Assembly (NCBI GenBank): GCA_964654665.1
Contig: CAZZKV010000001.1
Coordinates: forward strand, 1-64,000
Origin: CALCKU01 sp964654665
GTDB taxonomy: Bacteria > Pseudomonadota > Alphaproteobacteria > Caulobacterales > Maricaulaceae
DNA length: 64,000 nt
Direction of reading: 5' to 3'
Made by a program: the position numbers and the translations under genes. This document shows, piece by piece, positions 51,427 to 60,722 of this stretch; the stretch's first letter is position 1; the number at the start of each line of letters is the position of its first letter. The notes beneath the pieces were generated by a model that searched no databases, was not told where the DNA came from, and worked only from the letters and a program-made list of their open reading frames with translations.

Positions 51427-52281
51427 ATGACACACAGAAACATTCTTGGAACCCTCATTACAACACTTTTACTGACAGCATGTGGCGGTAAGGAAACCAG
51501 TAATACAATAGACGTTGTAAAATCCGATGAGGCAAACCATAGTTCCAAACAAGCAGACAATAGCGAATTATGCACAACATTCGGCCCGCAAACCCCTCGT
51601 GATATTTCCAGTGTTACAGGTTTGAATATGGCTGATTTTCCAATGGCCCCGACGGCTTCTAAACTCAATCTTTGTAATATTCACACCCATACAAATGCTG
51701 AGCACAAAGGACCTGGGTTTAGTGTGTTTGTGAATGATAGTGATCATGGAGGATATGCTTGTAACGATAGTGACAGCTTGACAGAGGCTGAATTGGCTGC
51801 GCCGGCATCAAGTGATTTTGGTTATGTTAAACCGGGTGATACAATCGAAGTACATTGGGTGCATACTAGCTGTGATATAATGCCCGGGCCTAGCTTAGGC
51901 GCCTGTTTGTCTGACACGTGCCAAGACCCGCTCCTGCGGGTTGAAGCGCAGACCTTCCTTGTCGTTAATGACTCGGATGCGGCTAATTTTATGGATTTTG
52001 TCTATGGTGGAAATAAAGTGAACGGGTTCCATCAATCAAAGGCGCTTCCTACTGGCACGGGTACACCAGTTGTTTTTCGGGGGTCGACAACAGGGCCGAA
52101 TTATACTCAGTCCGTATGTTCACCTGTGAAAGTGACGTGGAGCGTGCGACCACAATGTACCAAGCTTGATATTAATTCGCTGAATGCATGGGCGAAAAGC
52201 GATAATGTATTTGAAGAAAAGAAATCACATGGAGTGCGTCAACTTGTGACCGCACCGGAACTTTTATCGCCTATCAAATAA
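51427..52281 (+). CDS. Delta-class carbonic anhydrase, periplasmic lipoprotein
   Basis: A 284-residue protein with a lipobox signal peptide (LLLTAC). The mature part matches what I remember of bacterial delta-class carbonic anhydrases: LNLCNIHTHTNAEHKGPGF supplies the zinc-binding His cluster, and EVHWVHTSCD, GPSLGACLSD, CSPVKVTWSVRPQC, KLDINSLNAW and HGVRQLVTAPELL are the expected blocks, with several conserved Cys for disulfides. It would interconvert CO2 and bicarbonate at the cell envelope. Single gene, followed by a strong terminator. Confidence 0.77.
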   Translation: MTHRNILGTLITTLLLTACGGKETSNTIDVVKSDEANHSSKQADNSELCTTFGPQTPRDISSVTGLNMADFPMAPTASKLNLCNIHTHTNAEHKGPGFSVFVNDSDHGGYACNDSDSLTEAELAAPASSDFGYVKPGDTIEVHWVHTSCDIMPGPSLGACLSDTCQDPLLRVEAQTFLVVNDSDAANFMDFVYGGNKVNGFHQSKALPTGTGTPVVFRGSTTGPNYTQSVCSPVKVTWSVRPQCTKLDINSLNAWAKSDNVFEEKKSHGVRQLVTAPELLSPIK

Positions 52282-52322
52282 GGGTTTAAGGCTAAGCGTA
52301 TAGGCCTGACGGCATAGGTTGT

Positions 52323-52350
52323 ATGGGGCAATTGGTTTGCCCCATGTTTT
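52323..52350 (+). terminator. Terminator after the carbonic anhydrase gene
   Basis: A perfect nine-pair stem ATGGGGCAA / TTGCCCCAT with a five-base loop, followed by GTTTTAT. The T-run is short, so strength is uncertain. Confidence 0.7.
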
Positions 52351-52561
52351 ATCATTTCTGGTGATACCGTTACGGGCCGCACGGATTTTCCACCTCTCTA
52401 TGATTAGAGTTACCCATGCGGTATTATCGGCCATCTAACGGGTAATAATGTTGCCGATGTTTTGGCTCCATTCGGCTTGTTCAAATCCCAAGGGTCTGAT
52501 AGCCCGAGTTGTGGCCATGAGTAGATAAATAGGGCCCTTACACAGACCGAATGAGGTATTT

Positions 52562-53032
52562 ATGAGTTCTATCGATGATACATTAAAAGACCTTGGGATT
52601 ACTTTGCCAGAGCCATCGGCCCCTGTAGCGAATTATGTACCCTATGTGATTAGCGGGTCGATGGTTATTATTTCAGGCCAGATTTCCAAAATCGGCGAAC
52701 AGGTCATTGGCGGGCGTTTGGGCGAAGGACTGAGCGTTGAGCAAGGCCAAGCAGCAGCCCGGCTTTCGGGTCTTAATCTGCTAGCGCAAATGCGGGCAGC
52801 TTGCGGTGGTGATTTATCGCGCGTGAAACGCGTGGTGAAATTGGGCGGTTTTGTCCAAGCCCTTCCGGGCGCAACAGCGGCCGATATCCCTAAAGTCATT
52901 AATGGATGTTCGGATCTTATGGTAGCCGTTTTTGGCGACGCGGGCCGTCATGCCCGATTCGCCGTATCCGCGCCCAGCCTGCCTTTGGATGTAGCCGTCG
53001 AGATTGATGCCATTGTTGAAATACATATATAA
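52562..53032 (+). CDS. RidA/YjgF/UK114 superfamily protein (long form, catalytic Arg kept)
   Basis: A 156-residue Rid protein of the ~150-residue subgroup: TLPEPSAPVANYVPYVISG, SGQISKIG, NLLAQMRAACGGDLSRV, VNGCSDLMVAVFGDAGRHARFAVSAPSLP and the closing DVAVEIDAIVEI. The Arg of HARFAVS matches the substrate-binding Arg of active Rid enzymes, unlike the shorter paralogue at 18087. It probably removes reactive imine intermediates. A 280-base leader separates it from the carbonic anhydrase, and it starts the Rid-GNAT-HIT run of genes. Confidence 0.9.
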   Translation: MSSIDDTLKDLGITLPEPSAPVANYVPYVISGSMVIISGQISKIGEQVIGGRLGEGLSVEQGQAAARLSGLNLLAQMRAACGGDLSRVKRVVKLGGFVQALPGATAADIPKVINGCSDLMVAVFGDAGRHARFAVSAPSLPLDVAVEIDAIVEIHI

Positions 53033-53058
53033 ATGATCGTTTTGCCTGTCTGTAAACT

Positions 53059-54204
53059 ATGAGCGAACCGGCCTATTCAGCAACAGTTATAACCCGGATT
53101 AATGATATTTCCGAGGCCGATTGGGATGCGCAGCATCCGACTGGATCGCATCCGTTTTTATCGTGGCGGTTTTTAAACGCGCTAGAGCAAAGCGGCAGTG
53201 TTACTGAGGAAACAGGGTGGGCCCCGCGTCATATCTGGCTAGAGGATCAAGCGGGGGCGGTGGTCGGGGCAGCGCCGTTATATGCGAAAACCCATAGTCA
53301 GGGTGAATATGTATTTGATCAGGGCTGGGCTGATGCTTTGTATCGTGCGGGCGGGGATTATTATCCCAAATTACAGTGCAGTGTTCCGTTTACTCCCGCG
53401 ACAGGACCGCGACTCTTATCACAAACCGATGAAGGTAAACAGGCTTTGCTGATGGCGATGGTGCAGGCGTGTAATGATTGGGGGTATTCGGGCGTTCATC
53501 TGACATTTTTGAACAGTCTGGATAGCACAATTGTTGATGCAGCCGGATTTATGGCGCGCGAAGATCGCCAATTTCACTTTATTAATCGTGGGTATAGCGG
53601 GTTTGATGATTTTCTGGCGAAACTGTCCTCTCGCAAACGCAAGAATATCCGCAAAGAGCGCCGCGCCGCGCAAGAGGGAGTCATCATCAAGCGGCTGACA
53701 GGGGATGATTTACACCCTGAACATTGGGATGTTTTCTATCAATGTTACATGGATACAGGTGCCCGTAAATGGGGACGGCCTTATATGACGCGAGAGTTTT
53801 TCGATATTATGCAACAGGTTATGCGTGATGATATTGTATTGGTCATGGCGTGGATGGATGGCACTCCCATAGCGGCAGCGTTAAATTTTATTGGATCGGA
53901 CGCGCTTTATGGCCGTAATTGGGGCAGTTTGGCCCATAAAGCCTTTCTACATTTCGAATTGTGTTATTATCAGGCAATAGAGGCCGGTATTGAATTGGGA
54001 GTCCCCAAGGTCGAGGCCGGGGCGCAGGGGGAGCATAAATTGGCGCGCGGCTATGAACCGGTGGTGACGCGTTCGGCCCATTATCTCGCGCATCCCGGTC
54101 TGCGCCATGCAGTGGACGACTACTTGACAAGAGAGCGCCGTGCTGTTGATCATGAAGTTAATATTCTTGCGAAGCACACGCCGTTCAAAAAAAGGCCATC
54201 ATAA
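53059..54204 (+). CDS. DUF482/GNAT-like protein (FemAB-related acyl transferase)
   Basis: A 381-residue protein. ATGSHPFLSWRFLNALEQSGS, GWAPRHIWLED, LYAKTHSQGEYVFDQGWADA, the helical KLSSRKRKNIRKERR and GAQGEHKLARGYEPV are signature stretches of the DUF482 family (COG3146), whose fold resembles FemAB/GNAT transferases. The biochemical role is not established. It sits between rid and hit genes with short gaps (26 and 15 bases), forming a likely operon. Confidence 0.87.
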   Translation: MSEPAYSATVITRINDISEADWDAQHPTGSHPFLSWRFLNALEQSGSVTEETGWAPRHIWLEDQAGAVVGAAPLYAKTHSQGEYVFDQGWADALYRAGGDYYPKLQCSVPFTPATGPRLLSQTDEGKQALLMAMVQACNDWGYSGVHLTFLNSLDSTIVDAAGFMAREDRQFHFINRGYSGFDDFLAKLSSRKRKNIRKERRAAQEGVIIKRLTGDDLHPEHWDVFYQCYMDTGARKWGRPYMTREFFDIMQQVMRDDIVLVMAWMDGTPIAAALNFIGSDALYGRNWGSLAHKAFLHFELCYYQAIEAGIELGVPKVEAGAQGEHKLARGYEPVVTRSAHYLAHPGLRHAVDDYLTRERRAVDHEVNILAKHTPFKKRPS

Positions 54205-54219
54205 AAAAGATCCAACATT

Positions 54220-54657
54220 ATGACACTTCATGCCCCTTATGATCCGGATAATATTTTTGCGAAAATTTTGCGCGGTGATATGCCATGCATCAAGGTTTAT
54301 GAAGATACCGATATTTTGGCATTTATGGATGTTTTTCCGCAATCACGGGGACATGTCTTGGTCATACCCAAAACCGGATCACGTAATCTGCTTGATACGG
54401 ATGTTGATGTTTTGCAGCGCGTTATTGTTCAAACGCAAAAACTTGCGCGCGCAGTAGAGGTTGCCTTAAACCCTGACGGGATAATCATAACACAATTTAA
54501 TGGTGCGGCAGCCGGACAGACGGTTTTTCATCTTCATATTCATATCATTCCGCGGTATGGAACATCAGAATTCAAACCCCATGCGGCCGGTAAAATGGCG
54601 GATATGGAAGAGCTTAACACGGTTGCTGCGCTTATAAGCCAGGCACTCAAAAATTAA
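54220..54657 (+). CDS. HIT-family nucleotide-binding protein
   Basis: A 145-residue histidine-triad hydrolase. IFAKILRGDMPCIKVYED and the catalytic HLHIHIIP motif (H-x-H-x-H) are clear, with the earlier SRGHVLVIPK. Such HinT-like proteins split phosphoramidates or adenylates; the natural substrate is unknown. Last gene of the rid-DUF482-hit group. Confidence 0.93.
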   Translation: MTLHAPYDPDNIFAKILRGDMPCIKVYEDTDILAFMDVFPQSRGHVLVIPKTGSRNLLDTDVDVLQRVIVQTQKLARAVEVALNPDGIIITQFNGAAAGQTVFHLHIHIIPRYGTSEFKPHAAGKMADMEELNTVAALISQALKN

Positions 54658-54668
54658 AGGGCCTATCG

Positions 54669-56372
54669 ATGCATAAATTTTACATTGGCGTTGCCATGGC
54701 AACATTACTGTGTGCCTGTTCGCCCAAAGATAAAACCGTTGATATTCCTCCGGCTGAAACTGAAATTGTGAAAGAGGAACCTGTGCCGCCAAAAGCGCCT
54801 TATGACTTAAAGGCGCAATATAAAAAGTTTGCCCCTGTGCGTATGACGCCTGATACAAGTTTCCTGCGCCCATCAGAACGGCGAACTGTCAATAAATTAA
54901 TGGAAGCATCCCGCCATTTGAATGCGATTTATCTGCGCCAGCTTGATATTGATAATCCCAAAACTCGCAGAGACATTAAAGAATCTGAGACGGAAAATAA
55001 CAAAGATTTACGTCGCATGTTTAATCTGCATTACGGGCGCTGCGATACACTGGAAGATGGATATGTGTTTTACGGCGATGAACCGTGTCCGGATGGCGGT
55101 GGTTTTTATCCCGAAGATATGACGAAAGCCGAATTTGAGCAGTGGATTACGGATCATCCGGATCAAGAAGCGGCATTTCGTTCACCTTATACGGTTATTC
55201 GCCGGTCAAAAGATGGCGGATTGCGCGCCGTGCCGTATTCGCTGGCCTATACACGTTCGCTTGAGGCGATTGCAGTGATTTTACGCGAGGCGGCAGATAT
55301 CTCGCGCAATCGGTCTTTGAAAAACTTCCTGCGATTGCGTGCAGATTCGCTTTTATCAGATGATTATTTCGATTCGGAAATGGCGTGGATGGATTTGAAC
55401 GGCAATATCGAAGTCGCCATTGGCCCTTACGAAGTCTATGATGATAAGCTCTTTGGTTATAAAACCGCGTTTGAGATGTTTTTGACAATCAAGGACCCGC
55501 AAAAATCCGCTGATTTGGCGAAATATAAAAACTACCTCAAAGATATGGAAGCTAATCTGCCGGTTGAGGATCGCTATAAGAATTTCAAACGTGGTTTTGA
55601 AAGTCCGATCGTTGTGGCTGACCAAGTGAAAGGCGGAGGGGATAATGTCCCCGGCGTTCAGACCATTGCCTTTAACCTGCCGAATGATGAGCGCGTACGT
55701 GAAGCCAAAGGTGCGAAAAAGGTCATTCTCGATAATGTTCTGGGCGCGAAATATGACCGGATTTTAGCCCCGATTGGCGAGCGGGTTTTGGTGCCTGAAC
55801 AGGCAGAATTAACGGCCAAGGTTCATATGTCCAATTCGACATTATTCCATGAGCTTTCCCATAGTCTGGGCCCCGGTTCAATCAGTGTTGATGGCCGCGA
55901 GACAACGGTTAGTGCTGAGCTTAAAGATTTATATTCCGGTATTGAAGAAGGGAAAGCTGATGTCATGGGCGCGTATAATGTGCTCTATATGATGACGCGC
56001 GGGGAGTTGCCCGCTGCGGAAAAAAATGCATTTCTGGCGACCTATTTTACGGGATTATTTCGCTCTATGCGGTTTGGCATCGATGCAGCCCATGGCAAGG
56101 GTGCAGCTTTTCAATATAGTTATTTTCGCGAAACGGGCGCAGCCGAATGGCTGGAAGCCGAGGGTCGATACCGGCTTGATTTTGCCGCACTGGAAAGCGC
56201 GATTACGGATTTAACTGGAATCGTTATTCGCGTACAGGGCGATGGGGATTATGAGGCGGCCAAAGCTTTTTTGGACCAATATGTCAAACAGGATGGTGCA
56301 GCCAAGACGGTACTCGGTAAATTATCCGATATTCCCTATGATATCCGGCCCATCTACCCGAAAGAGTTATAA
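54669..56372 (+). CDS. M49-like (dipeptidyl-peptidase III-related) zinc peptidase lipoprotein
   Basis: A 567-residue protein. The signal peptide ends in the lipobox LCAC, so it is envelope-anchored. The zinc motif is HELSHSLGPG, with the second Glu cluster EEGKADVMGAYNVLY about 60 residues later, the pattern of family M49-like peptidases (HExxH plus a downstream EExxA/D). Family M49 itself has an HExxxH motif, so the spacing here is one residue shorter and the assignment is to a related group. The N-terminal half carries ALAYTRSLEAIAVILREAADIS and QTIAFNLPNDERV. The natural substrate is unknown. Confidence 0.8.
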   Translation: MHKFYIGVAMATLLCACSPKDKTVDIPPAETEIVKEEPVPPKAPYDLKAQYKKFAPVRMTPDTSFLRPSERRTVNKLMEASRHLNAIYLRQLDIDNPKTRRDIKESETENNKDLRRMFNLHYGRCDTLEDGYVFYGDEPCPDGGGFYPEDMTKAEFEQWITDHPDQEAAFRSPYTVIRRSKDGGLRAVPYSLAYTRSLEAIAVILREAADISRNRSLKNFLRLRADSLLSDDYFDSEMAWMDLNGNIEVAIGPYEVYDDKLFGYKTAFEMFLTIKDPQKSADLAKYKNYLKDMEANLPVEDRYKNFKRGFESPIVVADQVKGGGDNVPGVQTIAFNLPNDERVREAKGAKKVILDNVLGAKYDRILAPIGERVLVPEQAELTAKVHMSNSTLFHELSHSLGPGSISVDGRETTVSAELKDLYSGIEEGKADVMGAYNVLYMMTRGELPAAEKNAFLATYFTGLFRSMRFGIDAAHGKGAAFQYSYFRETGAAEWLEAEGRYRLDFAALESAITDLTGIVIRVQGDGDYEAAKAFLDQYVKQDGAAKTVLGKLSDIPYDIRPIYPKEL

Positions 56373-56387
56373 CGCTCTCGTTAAATA

Positions 56388-57137
56388 TTATCCCTGAAAA
56401 TTGTCTTTAGCCGCTCGGATAGCGCCGAGATGCTCGGCGCTGCTTGCGCGCATAAAGGGATTGGTTTTCAGCTCTTGTGCAACACTGGTTGGCACAGTGA
56501 ATTTACCGGCAGACCGCAAAGCTTTGGCCTCTTCGATATAGCGGTGTAAATCCTGATTGTCGGGCTCGGCCGTGACGGCAAACCGGGCATTGGATAGTGT
56601 ATATTCATGGGCGCAATACAGCCGGGTTTCGCTAGGCAAAGCCGCGATTTTGGCCAAGCTGTCAAACATCTGCGCGGGGGTGCCTTCAAACAAACGTCCG
56701 CAACCCAAAGAGAAAACCGTATCTCCGACAAAAGCGGCTTGAGCACTCGGCACGTAAAAGATAATATGGCCAATAGTGTGGCCATCGGTTTCAAAAACCT
56801 GCACAGCATGGGTGCCAAGATTTATAATATCGCCTTCGGCAACACCGTCATCAAGTCCGTCTATGCGATCTGCATCTTTCGCGGGACCAATAATTTTTAC
56901 ACCGTAGCGCTGTTTTAATGCCGTGTTGCCGCCAGTATGATCGGGATGATGATGAGTGTTCCAAATATGGGTAAGTGTCCAGCCGCGCGCCTCGCATTGA
57001 CGGGCAATTTCGTTAGCATCGGGCGTATCAATCGCGGCGGTTTCGCCGCTAATAGGATCATGGATCAACAGGCCATAATTATCGGATAGGCAAGGAAAAA
57101 TAGCAATATCAGGTGTCTGTGTCATATCAGGCTTCAT
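56388..57137 (-). CDS. gloB: Hydroxyacylglutathione hydrolase (glyoxalase II)
   Basis: A 249-residue MBL-fold thioesterase that hydrolyses S-D-lactoylglutathione. IFPCLSDNYGLLIHD, NTHHHPDHTGGN (metal site), DGHTIGHIIFY, FVGDTVFSLGCGRLFEGT and CAHEYTLSNARFA are classic GloB motifs, and the C-terminal NPFMRA segment binds glutathione. The start is either 57137 or the ATG four codons later at 57125. It is divergent from the methyltransferase gene. Confidence 0.95.
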   Translation of the reverse strand: MKPDMTQTPDIAIFPCLSDNYGLLIHDPISGETAAIDTPDANEIARQCEARGWTLTHIWNTHHHPDHTGGNTALKQRYGVKIIGPAKDADRIDGLDDGVAEGDIINLGTHAVQVFETDGHTIGHIIFYVPSAQAAFVGDTVFSLGCGRLFEGTPAQMFDSLAKIAALPSETRLYCAHEYTLSNARFAVTAEPDNQDLHRYIEEAKALRSAGKFTVPTSVAQELKTNPFMRASSAEHLGAIRAAKDNFQG

Positions 57138-57207
57138 CGTTTATGGGCGCTCGGTCTTTATCCGGTGCTAGGCAGGGCTGTTTGGCTCTGATAAAGCCTT
57201 AGATGTC

Positions 57208-57975
57208 ATGCGTCAAAATATTGTTCAGCTTGAAAAATTTTATGCCTCCCGTTTGGGGCGCGCTGCGCAATCCATGGCACTGCGGCGCTTGCAAAGCGTA
57301 TGGCCGGATATGAGCGGGCGCGACCTTTTGGGCTTTGGCTATTGTTGGCCATATTTAAACCGCCATAGCCATCCGGCCAAACGGGTGATCTTGGCCATGC
57401 CGGGCGGGCAAGGGGCTGTTGCTCAAAGAGACAGTATTCAAAGAGCGGATGCGCCAGAGGGCGGCGGGGTTATAAGCTGCTTAACCCATGAGCGAATATT
57501 GCCCTTTAGCGATGGTCAATTTGATAATGTTTTGGTGGCTCACGGGGCGGAAGAAACCGCTGATCTGGACGAGCTGTTAAAAGAGCTGTGGCGCATTACC
57601 CGTCCCGAAGGGCGTATTGTGGTTATTGCAGCAAACCGTGCGGGTCTTTGGGCCCGTTCTGATAAAGGTCCCTTTGGCGCGGGCCGTCCGTTTTCACGAA
57701 CGCAATTGCGCGTTGCGCTCTCGCGGGCCGGTTTTATCCCAACGGTTTGGTCAGGTGCGCTTTATGTTCCACCTATCCGGTTTTTATGTAAACCGGCCAT
57801 AATTCAGAGTTTTGAGCAATTTGGCGAGACAGTTTGGCCCGGATTTTCAGGACTGGTGCTTGTAGAAGCGGTCAAGCGCCTTTATGCCGAACCGCATGAA
57901 GCGGAAAAACGACATGTTATCTTACCCGGACTTACCCCGAATCCTATCGGCAAAACAGCCGCGCCCCGGCATTAG
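57208..57975 (+). CDS. Class I SAM-dependent methyltransferase
   Basis: A 255-residue protein with a methyltransferase fold of the UbiE-like kind. The glycine motif appears as LLGFGYCWPYL and ILAMPGGQGAV, motif II near FDNVLVAHGAEETADL and LKELWRITRPEGRIVVIAANRAGLW after it. The SAM motif is degenerate (GFGYCW rather than GxGxG). This gene is found beside gloB in many alphaproteobacteria; its substrate is not known. Confidence 0.82.
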   Translation: MRQNIVQLEKFYASRLGRAAQSMALRRLQSVWPDMSGRDLLGFGYCWPYLNRHSHPAKRVILAMPGGQGAVAQRDSIQRADAPEGGGVISCLTHERILPFSDGQFDNVLVAHGAEETADLDELLKELWRITRPEGRIVVIAANRAGLWARSDKGPFGAGRPFSRTQLRVALSRAGFIPTVWSGALYVPPIRFLCKPAIIQSFEQFGETVWPGFSGLVLVEAVKRLYAEPHEAEKRHVILPGLTPNPIGKTAAPRH

Positions 57976-57989
57976 CTATAAGGCGTGTT

Positions 57990-58787
57990 ATGAGTGATAA
58001 AAAACCCGTTCCTGATATTAACTTTATACGCAAGGAAATTGACCGCGTTGATAATGCGCTCTTATCCTTGATTGCGGAACGCTTGCAACTCTCTGCGGAT
58101 GTACGGCGTGCAAAAAGCGGATCGCGTATTTGGCGACCATCGCGCGAGGATAGTCATGTGCGCGACCTATCGGAGGGCTCGGGCGGGGCTTCGGCTTTGC
58201 TTGTTTCGCGTGTCTGGGCCGAATTGATGAGCGCAAGCTTGGCGGTTCAAGGGGCGATGCGTCTGCATATTGCACTAGAAGGCGATATGCTTGATGTCTG
58301 GACTTTGGTGCGTGACCGATTTGGCGCAGCACTGCCGGCGCTTTCTTATCCGACAACCAGTTCAGCCTTAGCTGCGGCCTATAGTGATGAAGAGGGCGTA
58401 GCGATAGTTCCTCCGCCGGGCGGTATGAATAGTTGGTGGACAGCATTGCGCGATACGGGGGCTATGCCGGATATGCATATTTTGGCTGGATTGCCGCGCG
58501 TTAGCGATGGGCACTGGCCGCGCGCTGTGGCGGTTGCGACAGCCGATATTGCCCCGTCGGGCGCTGATGATATGTTGATTGTGGTTACAGACCCAAGCCT
58601 GATACACCATCCTTTTACGGCTTTGGGCGAAGCCGGCGGAGCCACATTAATCTTGCTATCTGGATATATGGATAGCGCCGGTGATGCCTTTGCAGTGCTG
58701 AAGTCCCATGATCAAGATGCAAAAATTATTGGTTGTTTGCCGCGTGCCTTATCCCAACCCTTAACTCAGCCGGATGTTTTTTCATGA
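57990..58787 (+). CDS. Chorismate mutase (AroQ-type) with a long C-terminal domain
   Basis: A 265-residue protein. Residues about 8-90 are the AroQ helical domain: FIRKEIDRVDNALLSLIAERLQLSADV, with later helices containing SREDSHVRDL and LLVSRVWAELMSASL. The remaining ~170 residues resemble a prephenate dehydratase-like periplasmic-binding fold, but the dehydratase signatures are not evident, so it is probably a regulatory or vestigial domain. It would convert chorismate to prephenate for the TyrA encoded next (4-base ATGA overlap). Confidence 0.83.
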   Translation: MSDKKPVPDINFIRKEIDRVDNALLSLIAERLQLSADVRRAKSGSRIWRPSREDSHVRDLSEGSGGASALLVSRVWAELMSASLAVQGAMRLHIALEGDMLDVWTLVRDRFGAALPALSYPTTSSALAAAYSDEEGVAIVPPPGGMNSWWTALRDTGAMPDMHILAGLPRVSDGHWPRAVAVATADIAPSGADDMLIVVTDPSLIHHPFTALGEAGGATLILLSGYMDSAGDAFAVLKSHDQDAKIIGCLPRALSQPLTQPDVFS

Positions 58788-59701
58788 GCGTTGTTTTTAA
58801 TCATGTGGCGATTATCGGGGGGGGACTTATTGGGTCCTCTATTGCGCGGGCAGCGCGCGATTATGCTGGCGTGAAAATGATCACCATGATTGATACGTCA
58901 GACTCTGTGCGCGGCGCGATAGACCGGCTTGGTATTGCAGATGCGGTGCTCGCAGCGCCATCGCCAGCATTGGCGGCTGCAGATATTGTTATTTTAGCGG
59001 TTCCACCGGCTCGTATTACCCAAGCCGCGCAAGAGGCTCTGCCCTTTATGCGGGATTGGGCTATATTATCCGATGTGGGGTCGGTTAAGAAAAATATTAT
59101 AGACGCGGTCACTCCCCTTTTACCGCCGACGATTGATTTTGTACCGGGGCATCCTATTGCGGGTACTGAATTTAATGGCCCTGAAGCTGGTTTTGCCGAT
59201 TTATTTAAAAACCGATGGTGTATATTGACTCCGCAAGATGAGGATAGTGAGGCGACGCAAAACGTTAAAAGTTTTTGGGAAGCGATGGGCAGTGATGTTG
59301 CGATTATGGATGCAAACCGCCATGATATTGTATTGGCTACAACCTCCCATCTACCTCACCTTATTGCCTATACATTGGTCGGCACCGCCGTTGATATGGA
59401 AGCCGTGACGCGCAAGGAAGTGGTCAAATTCAGTGCGGGTGGATTTCGGGATTTCACCCGGATTGCAGCCTCAGACCCTGTGATGTGGCGCGATGTATTT
59501 TTGGCTAACCGCGAGAGCGTGTTAGATGTTGTAGATCGCTTTATCGAAGATTTATCCGCCTTAAAACGCGCGATACGGTGGGATGATGGTGACACGCTTT
59601 TTCAGCATTTTTCCAAGACCCGTGATATTCGTAAACGTATTGTTGATGCGGGCCAAGATAGCGAAGCCCCTGATTTTGGCCGTGGGTCCGATGGGCATTA
59701 G
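58784..59701 (+). CDS. tyrA: Prephenate/arogenate dehydrogenase TyrA
   Basis: A 305-residue NAD(P)-dependent enzyme making hydroxyphenylpyruvate or tyrosine. HVAIIGGGLIGSSIARA is the Rossmann motif, followed by ADIVILAVPPARI, SDVGSVKKNII, VPGHPIAGTEFNGPEAGFADLF with the catalytic His, and TTSHLPHLIAYTL. The ATG at 58784 overlaps the chorismate mutase stop; an upstream frame is only overlap. The C-terminal ~20 residues are a non-conserved tail. Convergent with the DUF2125 gene, four bases away. Confidence 0.93.
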   Translation: MSVVFNHVAIIGGGLIGSSIARAARDYAGVKMITMIDTSDSVRGAIDRLGIADAVLAAPSPALAAADIVILAVPPARITQAAQEALPFMRDWAILSDVGSVKKNIIDAVTPLLPPTIDFVPGHPIAGTEFNGPEAGFADLFKNRWCILTPQDEDSEATQNVKSFWEAMGSDVAIMDANRHDIVLATTSHLPHLIAYTLVGTAVDMEAVTRKEVVKFSAGGFRDFTRIAASDPVMWRDVFLANRESVLDVVDRFIEDLSALKRAIRWDDGDTLFQHFSKTRDIRKRIVDAGQDSEAPDFGRGSDGH

Positions 59702-59705
59702 AGCC

Positions 59706-60722
59706 TTAAGGGGCAAAGCGGTAAAGGGTTTGCCCAAATACTGAAATTTGACCGTCCTTGAGTGTCAGGGTGATATTTTTGCGTCCGGCCTGATTATCCG
59801 GTAAGAAAGTCAGAAGACCGCGCAATTGCGCGCGGGCAGCTTCGGGTATAAATTTGGCCGCAATAAGAATATCAACTACTGTGTTTATATTGCCCACTTC
59901 AACGTTTATTGTGCCGCTTAATCCTTGCTGAGAGATTAAAAGTTTCGCGCGGCCTTGCAGATTTAACGCCTCCCAATGCAGGCGCCATTGCGATATATCG
60001 ATTTCGCCTGTGGTTTGCCATGATGTGATATCAGGGCGTTCAAGACCAGCTAAATCTACGGCCATTGCCTCAATATATATCTGGTTAATATGGGGGCCAA
60101 GCGTTGTTATTAGGCCAGATAGGGGATGTTGGGGGGCTGTTTTTTGGGGCAGGAAAATATCAGTTGCATCAGCGGATAGGTGAAGGCCCGCCTGTTGCTG
60201 TGTCAGGGCCGCATTGAAGTTTTCAATGGCATTAAGCGGTGGATGCGTTCCAATAACGGGATGTAATCTGAGCCGTGTTGCCATAAGCTCTATTGTTTTT
60301 ACGCGTCCGTTTATTTTAGTTTTAATGAGGGCTTCGGGCTGAAAAGGACGTATATCAAACAGCCATCGGGCCCCGGCGGGGCTGCGTAGATCAAATCGGG
60401 CATCGCCCCGATGCATGACCGTCCAGTTAAAGGGGATAAAGGCGCTGGCATGGGCATAAATATCTGTTCCACGAAAGGAAAAGGGGTGATCCGATGCTGT
60501 ATAATTTACGGTTAATTTGCCCAGATTTGTGTCGAATGAAAATGGAAACCCGGCGATCGATAATCCGCGGTGACGGATGTCATAGCCTAGGTATTCGGCT
60601 TGTTTCACCCTTTGCATGAATTGATCGGCAAGGGCATTACGGGTCATGGTCCAATAGACAACAAATACCGCAATACTGATTGATAGGCCCATAAGGGCGG
60701 CGCCAAACCCTTTGATTGTCAT
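59706..60722 (-). CDS. DUF2125 family protein
   Basis: A 338-residue protein with one N-terminal membrane helix (about 7-26) and a long beta-rich domain, matching the alphaproteobacterial DUF2125 family (GYDIRHRGLSIAGFPFSFD, WRLHWEALNLQGRA, GRKNITLTLKDGQISVFGQTLYRFAP at the end). The role is unknown; an AsmA-like envelope function is possible. Last gene of the ftsE-ftsX-ydcF-DUF2125 operon, overlapping ydcF by four bases. Confidence 0.87.
   Translation of the reverse strand: MTIKGFGAALMGLSISIAVFVVYWTMTRNALADQFMQRVKQAEYLGYDIRHRGLSIAGFPFSFDTNLGKLTVNYTASDHPFSFRGTDIYAHASAFIPFNWTVMHRGDARFDLRSPAGARWLFDIRPFQPEALIKTKINGRVKTIELMATRLRLHPVIGTHPPLNAIENFNAALTQQQAGLHLSADATDIFLPQKTAPQHPLSGLITTLGPHINQIYIEAMAVDLAGLERPDITSWQTTGEIDISQWRLHWEALNLQGRAKLLISQQGLSGTINVEVGNINTVVDILIAAKFIPEAARAQLRGLLTFLPDNQAGRKNITLTLKDGQISVFGQTLYRFAP

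Noticed and set aside
52480..52510. Sequence resembling a tRNA T-arm (GTTCAAATCCC)
   Set aside because: No matching acceptor, D-arm or anticodon stem can be folded around it, so it is a chance match.
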